From: an uncultured Clostridia bacterium
GTDB taxonomy: Bacteria; Bacillota; Clostridia; Oscillospirales; Acutalibacteraceae
NCBI GenBank assembly: GCA_946628455.1
Contig: CAMOWP010000105.1
Coordinates: 1 to 6,207 of the forward strand
Length of the DNA stretch: 6,207 nucleotides
Direction of reading: 5' to 3'
Under the pieces are notes generated by a model, which was given only the letters and a program-made list of their open reading frames with translations, did not search any database and was not told where the DNA came from. Positions 1-6,016 of this stretch are shown piece after piece; position 1 is the stretch's first letter; the number at the start of each line of letters is the position of its first letter. The position numbers and the translations under genes were made by a program.

Positions 1-10
1 GAATATGTTG

Positions 11-16
11 TATTAT
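11..16 (+). promoter_or_regulatory. Possible -10 element for the hydrolase gene
   Basis: TATTAT matches the sigma-A -10 consensus at 5 of 6 positions. It would start transcription near position 22, just before the ribosome binding site GGAGGG at 36-41. The matching -35 element would lie outside the window, so only half of the promoter can be judged. In such AT-rich DNA a chance match is quite possible. Confidence 0.25.
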
Positions 17-47
17 GAAAATGTAAAATATTAACGGAGGGAATATT

Positions 48-1226
48 ATGAAAAAGAGATTGCTTTCGCTGCTGCTTGCAGTTATAACAGTGCTGAGCGT
101 TTTCTCAGTGGGTTCAACCGCATTTGCTGCGAGCAACAAGGCTGTTTTTGACCATTATTCAAAGAAGGGAAAGTATAAAACGAGCACGTTTACCTTTACC
201 TTGCCTGACAATGATTTTACATATAAAGTATGGTATCCAAAGGATATAAAGAAGATGAGCAAGCGCCCCGTTATTCTTTACTGCAACGGAACGGGCTCGA
301 ATTACGAAAAGGAAAACAGGACCTCGGAAATCCTTACTATTGCTGCGTCTTACGGATACATCTGCCTTTGCAATACAGATACCAACACGGGCACAGGCGC
401 AAGCATGGACGCAGGTATGACAAGGCTTATTAAGTACAATAAAACAAAAGGCAGCAGGCTTTACAACAAGGTTAACACAAGCAAGGTGGGCCTCGCGGGC
501 CATTCTCAGGGCGCAACCTGCACTGTGAATCTGTCAGACCCTGCGCAGTACGCAAATTCAAAGTGCTACAAGGCAATTTACGCCGCTTCGCTTCCTACCA
601 ACGCGCTTGCTGATTCTCCGCTTCAGGAATGCCCTTATGACTCAACAAAGGTTAAAATCCCTACCTGCCTTGTTGCGGGAACGGGCTTTACAGACAGCAA
701 GTTTATCTGCCCCATGGACACAAGCCTCAAGCCGAATTTTGCGAACATTGACAGCGACGTTTATATGGCAAGGAAGAAGGACGTTGAGCATGCGGGAAGC
801 TTTGAGCAGATGTTCCCCTATATGCTTGCTTGGTTTGATTATCAGTTCTTCGCTGATGAATTTGCCGCAAAAGCCTTTACGGGCAAAAAGCCTGAGCTCA
901 AGGTAAACAGCGAGTGGCAAGATTTCAAGGTTAAAATCAAAAAGAAAACAGCAACCGTTAAAAGCGTTAAGGCAAAGAAGAAGGCGTTTAAGGTAAGCTA
1001 CAAGCAGCAGAACACCGCAAGCGGATATAAGGTTGAGTATTCAACAAACAAGAATTTCAAAAACAAAAAGACCTTGACTGTTAAAGGTGCAAAAACCGTA
1101 AGCGCAACAGTTAAAAAGCTTAAAAGCGGCAGGACCTACTATGTCCGCGTGCGCTCATATATCAGGGTCGGAAAGAAGAATTATTACTCAAAATACAGCG
1201 CTGTTACAGAGGTAAAGGTTAAGTAA
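48..1226 (+). CDS. Secreted alpha/beta-hydrolase with C-terminal fibronectin type III-like domain
   Basis: This is a probable extracellular serine hydrolase (esterase-like) of 392 residues; its substrate is not recognisable. Residues 1-27 form a signal peptide: MKKR, a hydrophobic core, then a type I cleavage site A25-F26-A27. The lack of a Cys there argues against a lipoprotein. The catalytic part spans about 45-275. The nucleophile elbow is G151-H-S153-Q-G155. H248, in the stretch D-V-E-H-A-G, is the likely catalytic His, and D216 is a candidate acid. The strand ending V-I-L-Y-C-N-G-T-G (75-83) sits where the oxyanion loop is expected. Eight Cys (79, 106, 108, 158, 173, 195, 207, 221) fall in this part. 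Residues about 300-392 look like one Lys-rich fibronectin III domain (GYKVEYSTNKNF, then RTYYVRVRSY). The start is set by GGAGGG at 36-41, 6 nt upstream. A terminator follows, so the gene is not part of the operon downstream. Dienelactone-hydrolase, chlorophyllase or PET-hydrolase-like relatives are possible. Confidence 0.85.
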   Translation: MKKRLLSLLLAVITVLSVFSVGSTAFAASNKAVFDHYSKKGKYKTSTFTFTLPDNDFTYKVWYPKDIKKMSKRPVILYCNGTGSNYEKENRTSEILTIAASYGYICLCNTDTNTGTGASMDAGMTRLIKYNKTKGSRLYNKVNTSKVGLAGHSQGATCTVNLSDPAQYANSKCYKAIYAASLPTNALADSPLQECPYDSTKVKIPTCLVAGTGFTDSKFICPMDTSLKPNFANIDSDVYMARKKDVEHAGSFEQMFPYMLAWFDYQFFADEFAAKAFTGKKPELKVNSEWQDFKVKIKKKTATVKSVKAKKKAFKVSYKQQNTASGYKVEYSTNKNFKNKKTLTVKGAKTVSATVKKLKSGRTYYVRVRSYIRVGKKNYYSKYSAVTEVKVK

Positions 1227-1247
1227 TCTTTAGCAAAATAAACAACT

Positions 1248-1273
1248 AACCGACGGTTTTTCCGTCGGTTTTT
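1248..1273 (+). terminator. Intrinsic terminator after the hydrolase gene
   Basis: A perfect 9-bp stem (AACCGACGG at 1248-1256 with CCGTCGGTT at 1262-1270) closes a 5-nt all-T loop. The transcript then runs through a T tract (1269-1273). The structure begins 21 nt after the hydrolase stop codon. It separates that gene from the purine operon. Because the loop and tail are T-rich, it should act mainly in the + direction. Confidence 0.9.
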
Positions 1274-1323
1274 ATGTGTGAAATAGAAAATGTTTAAAAT
1301 TCGGTATCAATTTAAAAATTTTG

Positions 1324-1352
1324 TTGAAATTTAAACGCTTTTCCTTTATTAT
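1324..1352 (+). promoter_or_regulatory. Sigma-A type promoter of the xpt-transporter operon
   Basis: The -35 element TTGAAA (1324-1329) and the -10 element TATTAT (1347-1352) are separated by the optimal 17 nt. The start of transcription is expected at about 1358-1361, giving a leader of roughly 33 nt before the xpt start codon. The DNA upstream (about 1280-1323) is rich in A and T tracts, like an UP element. This is the only convincing promoter seen for the five downstream genes. The leader is too short for a purine riboswitch. Confidence 0.75.
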
Positions 1353-1379
1353 ATTTGTGTAATTTAAAAATATGCAATT

Positions 1380-1387
1380 GGTGGTGA
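1380..1387 (+). promoter_or_regulatory. Ribosome binding site that fixes the xpt start
   Basis: GGTGGTGA matches the extended anti-Shine-Dalgarno complement GGAGGTGA at 7 of 8 positions. Its GGTGG core ends 8 nt before the ATG at 1393. The other in-frame ATG, at 1372, lies upstream of this site, has no ribosome binding site of its own and would begin only about 12 nt into the predicted transcript. This supports the start at 1393. Confidence 0.7.
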
Positions 1388-1392
1388 GGCAT

Positions 1393-1971
1393 ATGGAGCT
1401 CCTTAAGCAGAAAATCCTCAATGAGGGCGAGGTATACGAGGGCAACATCTTAAAAGTAGACTGCTTTCTTAACCATCAGATAGATTGCGTTTTTTTATCC
1501 GAAATCGGAAAAGAATTTCATAGACTGTTTAAAGACGAGGGCGTTAACAAGGTCCTGACAATAGAGGCATCGGGCATAGCTGTAGGTGCGTTTGTTGCGC
1601 AGGAATTTGGATGCCCTTTAGTTTTTGCCAAAAAAACTAAAACAAAAAACATCGCAGGCGATGTTTACACAACTTCCGTTGAATCCTTCACTCACGGGAC
1701 AACCTATAATATAATGGTTTCAAAGCGCTTCCTCGGCAAGGGTGATAAAGTTCTTATCGTTGACGATTTCCTCGCAGTAGGAAACGCGCTCAACGGCCTT
1801 ATAAAGCTCGTTGAAGAGAGCGGCGCTGAGCTTGCAGGCTGCGGAACCGTTATTGAAAAGGGTTATCAGCACGGTGGCGACAAGCTCCGCGAAAAGGGAA
1901 TCAAGGTTGAATCCCTTGCGATTGTTGAATCGATGGACCACGAAACGGGTGAGGTTGTGTTCAGGGATTAA
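1393..1971 (+). CDS. xpt: Xanthine phosphoribosyltransferase
   Basis: This cytoplasmic purine salvage enzyme transfers the phosphoribosyl group of PRPP to xanthine, giving XMP, which feeds GMP synthesis. The 192-residue product is about the length of Bacillus subtilis Xpt and aligns from its first residues (MELLKQKI against MEALKRKI). Family landmarks are the F-L-N-H-Q-I-D segment (25-31), the E-A-S-G-I-A loop (58-63), the PRPP-binding motif V-L-I-V-D124-D125-F-L-A-V-G (120-130), and I-E-K156-G-Y-Q near the purine site. The PRPP loop reads A-V-G-N-A where B. subtilis has A-N-G-Q-A. The ATG at 1393 is preferred to the one at 1372, which would add seven residues absent from the family and would lie before the ribosome binding site. 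The gene follows a strong promoter and has no terminator behind it, only a 62-nt gap to the transporter genes. That suggests a shared transcript and a purine role for the transporter. Confidence 0.93.
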   Translation: MELLKQKILNEGEVYEGNILKVDCFLNHQIDCVFLSEIGKEFHRLFKDEGVNKVLTIEASGIAVGAFVAQEFGCPLVFAKKTKTKNIAGDVYTTSVESFTHGTTYNIMVSKRFLGKGDKVLIVDDFLAVGNALNGLIKLVEESGAELAGCGTVIEKGYQHGGDKLREKGIKVESLAIVESMDHETGEVVFRD

Positions 1972-2033
1972 TCAGGTTATACGGCGAAAGCCTTGTAATA
2001 AAAAACCATAATTTATTTACGGAGGGAAAACGA

Positions 2034-3272
2034 ATGAAAAACTCAAAGAAAATTGTTGCTATCGTTCTCGCAGTTATCCTCGCTGTTGCAGGCATTTTTG
2101 TGGCTTGCTCAAAGGGCGGAGACGCTAAGAAGGACGACAACGCAGCAACAACAGCTGCAAATGCAGGCGCAGACTTCAAAGTTGGATTCATCTGCTTACA
2201 CGATGAGAACTCAACCTATGACAAGAACTTTATTGATGCCGCTAAGGATGCTTGCAAAAACCTCGGCCTTAAGGACGAGCAGGTTATTATCAAGACAGGT
2301 ATCGGCGAAGATGAGGCTTGCCTGAACACAGCGCTTGACCTTGTTGACCAGGGCTGCGGATATATATTTGCTGACTCTTTCGGTCATGAATCATACATGA
2401 TTGAAGCAGCAAAGAAGAACCCTGAGGTTCAGTTCTGCCACGCAACAGGTACAAAGGCTCACACAGAAAAGCTTGACAACTATCATAACGCATTTGCTTC
2501 TATCTACGAAGGCAGATATCTTGCAGGTATCGCTGCAGGTATGAAGCTCAACGAAATGATTGAAGCAGGAAAGATTAAGGCTGAAGAAGCTAAAATCGGT
2601 TATGTTGGCGCTTTCCCATATGCAGAGGTTAAGAGCGGTTACACATCATTCTTCCTCGGCGCAAGAAGCATTTGCCCGTCAGCTACTATGGAAGTTAAGT
2701 TCACAAACTCTTGGTATGACGAAGCTCTTGAAAAGGAAGCTGCTAATACGCTTATCAACAATAAGTGCGTTCTCATCAGCCAGCACGCTGACTCAATGGG
2801 CGCTCCTACAGCTTGCGAGGCTGCAGGCGTTCCTGATGTTTCTTACAACGGCTCAACTGTTGACGCTTGTCCTAACACCTTCATCGTATCCTCAAGAATT
2901 AACTGGGTACCTTATTTTGAATATTCAATCAAGGCTGCAATGAACGGCGAAAAGATTGAAACTGACTGGACAGGAACAATTCAGACAGGCTCTGTTGTAC
3001 TTACAGAAGTAAACGAAAAGGCTGCTGCTAAGGGCACACAGGAAAAGATTGACGAAGTTAAGGCTGAGCTTGAAGCAGGTAAGCTTCACGTATTCTCAAC
3101 AGACGCTTTCACTGTTAAAGAGAAGAAGCTTGACAGCTATCAGGCAGACGTTGACGATATGGGCGACTTCAAGCCTGAAACAGAGGTAATCAAGGACGGT
3201 TACTTTGCTGAATCAGAATTCCGTTCAGCTCCTTACTTTGATATTGATATTGACGGTATCACTATCCTTTAA
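2034..3272 (+). CDS. BMP-family substrate-binding lipoprotein of a purine/nucleoside-type ABC importer
   Basis: This is the extracellular receptor of the ABC importer encoded downstream, anchored by a lipid on its N-terminal Cys. The 412-residue product begins with a lipoprotein signal (MKNSKK, hydrophobic core, lipobox F22-V-A-C25). A Gly/Ala/Asp-rich linker runs to about residue 47, followed by the BMP/PnrA (Med) periplasmic-binding-like fold from about 48. Family segments are F-K-V-G-F-I (48-53), G-Y-I-F-A-D-S-F-G-H (109-118), G-R-Y-L-A-G-I-A-A-G (160-169), K-I-G-Y-V-G-A-F (187-194) and L-I-S-Q-H-A-D-S (247-254). The C-terminal A-P-Y-F-D-I-D-I-D-G-I-T motif (399-410) is also typical. GGAGGG at 2021-2026, 7 nt before the ATG, fixes the start. 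By eye, codon use is more uniform (many AAG, GCT and GCA) than in the ATPase gene, as expected for a highly expressed receptor. Characterised relatives (TmpC/PnrA, B. subtilis NupN) bind purine or other nucleosides. The exact ligand here is inferred from xpt next door. Confidence 0.9.
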   Translation: MKNSKKIVAIVLAVILAVAGIFVACSKGGDAKKDDNAATTAANAGADFKVGFICLHDENSTYDKNFIDAAKDACKNLGLKDEQVIIKTGIGEDEACLNTALDLVDQGCGYIFADSFGHESYMIEAAKKNPEVQFCHATGTKAHTEKLDNYHNAFASIYEGRYLAGIAAGMKLNEMIEAGKIKAEEAKIGYVGAFPYAEVKSGYTSFFLGARSICPSATMEVKFTNSWYDEALEKEAANTLINNKCVLISQHADSMGAPTACEAAGVPDVSYNGSTVDACPNTFIVSSRINWVPYFEYSIKAAMNGEKIETDWTGTIQTGSVVLTEVNEKAAAKGTQEKIDEVKAELEAGKLHVFSTDAFTVKEKKLDSYQADVDDMGDFKPETEVIKDGYFAESEFRSAPYFDIDIDGITIL

Positions 3273-3290
3273 TCTTAGATAAATATTAAA

Positions 3291-3316
3291 TCCGTGGCCG
3301 CTTATGCGGTCACGGA
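3291..3316 (+). terminator. Intercistronic hairpin (partial terminator or mRNA-stabilising stem)
   Basis: TCCGTGGCCGC (3291-3301) pairs with GCGGTCACGGA (3306-3316) as an 11-bp stem with one G-U pair and a 4-nt TTAT loop. It begins 18 nt after the lipoprotein stop. Flanking AAA (3288-3290) and TTT (3319-3321) could lengthen it across a 2-nt bulge. The sequence after it (AAATTTGATTTTAG) is only an interrupted T tract, so full termination is doubtful. A hairpin between receptor and ATPase genes commonly lowers readthrough or protects the receptor mRNA from 3' decay. Which of the two applies here is inference. Confidence 0.6.
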
Positions 3317-3332
3317 AATTTGATTTTAGTTA

Positions 3333-3346
3333 ATGAATTAATTCAT
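3333..3346. promoter_or_regulatory. 14-bp perfect palindrome upstream of the ATPase gene
   Basis: ATGAATTAATTCAT is its own reverse complement and lies about 20 nt before the ATPase start, between the hairpin and the ribosome binding site. It could be a dimeric regulator's operator, or a small stem affecting translation initiation. Its composition is only A/T except for one G and one C, so chance is a real alternative. No recognised regulator site matches it. Confidence 0.3.
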
Positions 3347-3365
3347 ATAAAAGCGAGGGTATAGT

Positions 3366-4916
3366 ATGGAAAAAACCTCATATGCGCTTGAATTAAAAGG
3401 CATAACAAAAGCTTTTGGCACAAAGGTTGTAGCAAATAAGGACGTTGACCTTCAGGTAAAAAAAGGTGAAATACTTGCAATTCTCGGTGAAAACGGCTCG
3501 GGCAAAACAACACTTATGAATATGGTTTCGGGAATTTACTTTCCCGATGAAGGCGAGATTTTTGTTAACGGCAAAGAGGTTGTTATTAAATCTCCAAAGG
3601 ACGCTTTTGATTGTAAAATAGGAATGATACATCAGCACTTTAAGCTTGTTGATGTTTTTTCAGCTGCGGAAAATATTGTTCTCGGAATTGATGACAGCAA
3701 AAAATACAACATTAAAAACGCAAAAAAACGAATTAAGAAAATAACCGATAAATACGGATTTCAGATAGATTTAGATAAAAAAATATACGCTATGTCAGTT
3801 TCTGAAAAGCAAACGGTTGAAATTGTTAAGGTACTGTACAGAGGCGCGGACATTCTTATTCTTGACGAGCCAACTGCGGTTCTTACCCCTCAGGAAACGC
3901 AAAAGCTTTTTGCGGTCCTCCGCAATATGAGGGATGATAACAAAACCGTTATCATTATAACTCACAAGCTCCACGAGGTGCTTGAAATTTCAGATAGGGT
4001 AGCAATTCTCAGAAAAGGCGAAAATGTAGGCGTTGTAGAAACTGCCAACGCAACCGAACAGAGCCTTACTGAGGCAATGGTAGGAGAAAAGGTTTCGCTT
4101 AACATTGAAAGAAAAGCCCCCGTAAACCCCGAAACGAGGCTTGTTGTAAAACGCCTCAATGTTAAAAACAGAGACGGCTCAAACGCTCTTAGCGACATTA
4201 AGTTCAGCGTAAACAGCGGCGAGATTTTCGGAATTGCAGGTATTTCGGGAAGCGGGCAGAAAGAGCTGCTTGAAGCAATCGCAGGCCTTCAGAAATGCGA
4301 AAAGGGCTCAAGCATTCTTTATACTGACTCAGACGAGGTTGAGCAGCAGCTTGTCGGTAAAACACCGAGAGAAATAAGAAAGCTCGGCGTTGCAATGTCC
4401 TTTGTTCCTGAGGACAGGCTCGGTATGGGTCTGGTTGGAAGTATGGATATTACCGATAATATGATGCTTCGTTCATATAAGAACGGCAAGAGCGAATTCC
4501 TTGACAGAAAGAAACCAAAGAAGCTCGCCGAGGAAATCATCGATGAGCTTGAGGTTGTAACGCCCGGAACAAGCACGCCCGTAAAGCGTCTTTCGGGCGG
4601 TAACGTTCAGAAGGTGCTTGTAGGACGAGAGATAGCCCTCGAGCCGAGACTTCTGATGGTTGCTTATCCCGTAAGGGGACTTGATATAAACTCATCATAT
4701 ACAATTTACAACCTCCTCAACAAGCAGAAGGAGGAGGGTGTATCCGTTATTTTCGTTGGCGAGGACCTTGATGTTTTGATTGAGCTGTGTGACAGAATAA
4801 TGGTAATCAACTCAGGAAAAGTCACAGGAATTGTTGACGGCAGAAAGGCAAAAAAAGAAGAGCTCGGTCTGCTTATGACCAAGAGTACAGATAAGGAGGG
4901 AGAGGAAAATGGCTAA
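3366..4916 (+). CDS. Double-domain ABC ATPase of a nucleoside-type importer (NupO/YufO-like)
   Basis: This cytoplasmic ATPase of 516 residues powers the importer. It has two fused nucleotide-binding domains, as in the sugar/nucleoside (RbsA, MglA, NupO) class. Domain 1 has Walker A G41-E-N-G-S-G-K47-T48, Q-loop Q90, Walker B I-L-I-L-D167-E168 and switch H200, but its signature is S-V-S-E-K (144-148) instead of LSGGQ. Domain 2 has an intact L-S-G-G-N signature (409-413). Its Walker A is degenerate (G292-I-S-G-S-G-Q298-K), Walker B lacks both acids (L-L-M-V-A433-Y434), and E466 replaces the switch His. One composite ATP site is therefore canonical and the other probably does not hydrolyse, as is known for this class. 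GAGGG (3355-3359) lies 6 nt before the ATG. The gene's last 8 nt overlap the permease start, suggesting translational coupling. Paralogues of this class also carry sugars, so specificity rests on the BMP receptor and xpt context. Confidence 0.93.
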   Translation: MEKTSYALELKGITKAFGTKVVANKDVDLQVKKGEILAILGENGSGKTTLMNMVSGIYFPDEGEIFVNGKEVVIKSPKDAFDCKIGMIHQHFKLVDVFSAAENIVLGIDDSKKYNIKNAKKRIKKITDKYGFQIDLDKKIYAMSVSEKQTVEIVKVLYRGADILILDEPTAVLTPQETQKLFAVLRNMRDDNKTVIIITHKLHEVLEISDRVAILRKGENVGVVETANATEQSLTEAMVGEKVSLNIERKAPVNPETRLVVKRLNVKNRDGSNALSDIKFSVNSGEIFGIAGISGSGQKELLEAIAGLQKCEKGSSILYTDSDEVEQQLVGKTPREIRKLGVAMSFVPEDRLGMGLVGSMDITDNMMLRSYKNGKSEFLDRKKPKKLAEEIIDELEVVTPGTSTPVKRLSGGNVQKVLVGREIALEPRLLMVAYPVRGLDINSSYTIYNLLNKQKEEGVSVIFVGEDLDVLIELCDRIMVINSGKVTGIVDGRKAKKEELGLLMTKSTDKEGEENG

Positions 4917-6015
4917 TAAGACAACGGCAAAAGAACCGTTATTTCATATTGTAAAACGCGATTCGCTCCCTTCGTATAAATCGTGGGCAATCAGAATAAT
5001 ATCAGTTATCGCGGCGCTTATAGTTTGCGCGCTGATGACAATGTTTATAACGCACCAGAACCCGATAGATGTTTATTCAACAATGATAAAGGGCTCGTTT
5101 GGAAGCTCAAGGCGATTTTGGATGATGTTCCAGAATCTTGCAATGCTTCTTTGCGTTTCGCTTGCGGTAACCCCTGCGTTTAAAATGAGGTTCTGGAATA
5201 TCGGCGCGGAGGGTCAGGTGCTAATCGGAGGTCTTGCAACTGCGGCGTGTATGATTTTACTTGGCGGAAAAATCCCTAACGGACTGCTTATATTAGTTAT
5301 GGTTATAGCGAGTATTCTCGCGGGTGCAATCTGGGCGCTCATCCCTGCTGTTTTCAAGGCGAATTTCAACACAAACGAAACGCTGTTTACCCTTATGATG
5401 AACTATGTAGGAATACAGATTGTTTCCTACTTTACGATTGTTTGGGAAAACCCAAAGGGCTCAGGCCAGATTGGTATTATCAATCAGGTAACCCACGCCG
5501 GCTGGTTCCCGAAAATCGGTGAATTTGATTATCTTCTCAATGTGCTTATTGTTTTTGCACTTACGATAGCAATGTATGTTTATCTTAAATTCTCAAAGCA
5601 CGGATATGAGATTGCCGTAGTAGGCGAAAGCGAAAACACTGCAAGATACATTGGAATAAATGTTAAAAAGGTTGTTTTAAGAACTATGTTCCTTTCGGGA
5701 GCTATCTGCGGTATTGCGGGCCTTCTTCTTGTTGGCTCAACCTCTTATACAATCTCAACAAAAACGGCTGGAGGACGCGGCTTTACCGCTATTATGGTAA
5801 GCTGGCTTGCTAAGTTTAATCCCGTTTATATGATTTTAACCGCATTTTTGCTTGCCTTCCTTGAAAGGGGTGCAAACGAAATAGCAACGGTTTACGGGCT
5901 TGACCAGGCATTCTCCGATATTCTTACAGGCGTTATTCTTTTCTTTATTATCGGCTCAGAATTCTTTATTAACTATGAGCTCAGATTTCATCATATGCAT
6001 AAGGAGGAAAAATAA
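4909..6015 (+). CDS. ABC importer permease 1 (NupP/YufP-like, BPD_transp_2 family)
   Basis: This integral membrane subunit forms half of the import channel. The 368-residue product has a short basic cytoplasmic N-terminus. About eight to ten hydrophobic segments follow, the clearest at about 27-47, 77-90, 104-119, 125-148, 158-178, 208-227, 256-276, 304-318 and 335-355. Family landmarks are F-K-M-R-F-W-N-I-G-A-E-G-Q (91-103), the N-E-T-L-F-T-L-M-M-N-Y segment (156-166), the cytoplasmic loop G-E-S-E-N-T-A-R-Y-I-G-I (239-250) that probably contacts the ATPase, and G-G-R-G-F-T-A-I-M-V-S-W-L (288-300). AAGGAGGG at 4893-4900, inside the ATPase gene, sits 8 nt before the ATG; the ATG lies 8 nt inside the upstream gene. 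The next permease starts 1 nt after this stop codon, so the subunits are probably made together. Confidence 0.92.
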   Translation: MANKTTAKEPLFHIVKRDSLPSYKSWAIRIISVIAALIVCALMTMFITHQNPIDVYSTMIKGSFGSSRRFWMMFQNLAMLLCVSLAVTPAFKMRFWNIGAEGQVLIGGLATAACMILLGGKIPNGLLILVMVIASILAGAIWALIPAVFKANFNTNETLFTLMMNYVGIQIVSYFTIVWENPKGSGQIGIINQVTHAGWFPKIGEFDYLLNVLIVFALTIAMYVYLKFSKHGYEIAVVGESENTARYIGINVKKVVLRTMFLSGAICGIAGLLLVGSTSYTISTKTAGGRGFTAIMVSWLAKFNPVYMILTAFLLAFLERGANEIATVYGLDQAFSDILTGVILFFIIGSEFFINYELRFHHMHKEEK

Positions 6016-6016
6016 T

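Noticed and set aside
159..503. A 114-codon open frame on the minus strand inside the hydrolase gene
   Set aside because: It is antisense to a gene with a clear signal peptide and catalytic motif, shows no recognisable domain, and its low-complexity Cys/Ala/Val run is a mirror of codon use on the + strand.
1297..1308. Possible PurR box (reverse-strand CCGAATTTT) upstream of the xpt promoter
   Set aside because: It matches much of the Gram-positive PurBox, but the key C after CCGAA is T. PurR operators need two inverted boxes, and no second CGAA core exists between 1274 and 1392.
1372..1392. Upstream ATG as the xpt start
   Set aside because: It precedes the ribosome binding site, lies about 12 nt after the predicted transcription start, and adds seven residues not found in the family.
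1983..1992. Small GGC-GAAA-GCC hairpin after xpt as a terminator
   Set aside because: The stem is only 3 bp (with a stable GNRA-type loop) and no T tract follows. It would not end transcription, so readthrough into the lipoprotein gene is expected.
1993..2012. Possible promoter (TTGTAA and CATAAT) directly before the lipoprotein gene
   Set aside because: The two hexamers are only 8 nt apart, far from the 16-18 nt needed, and no better -35 fits the -10-like sequence.
2053..2943. Long alternative-frame open stretches within the lipoprotein gene
   Set aside because: They are out-of-frame shadows of a gene whose family motifs run through its whole length. None has a domain or a ribosome binding site.
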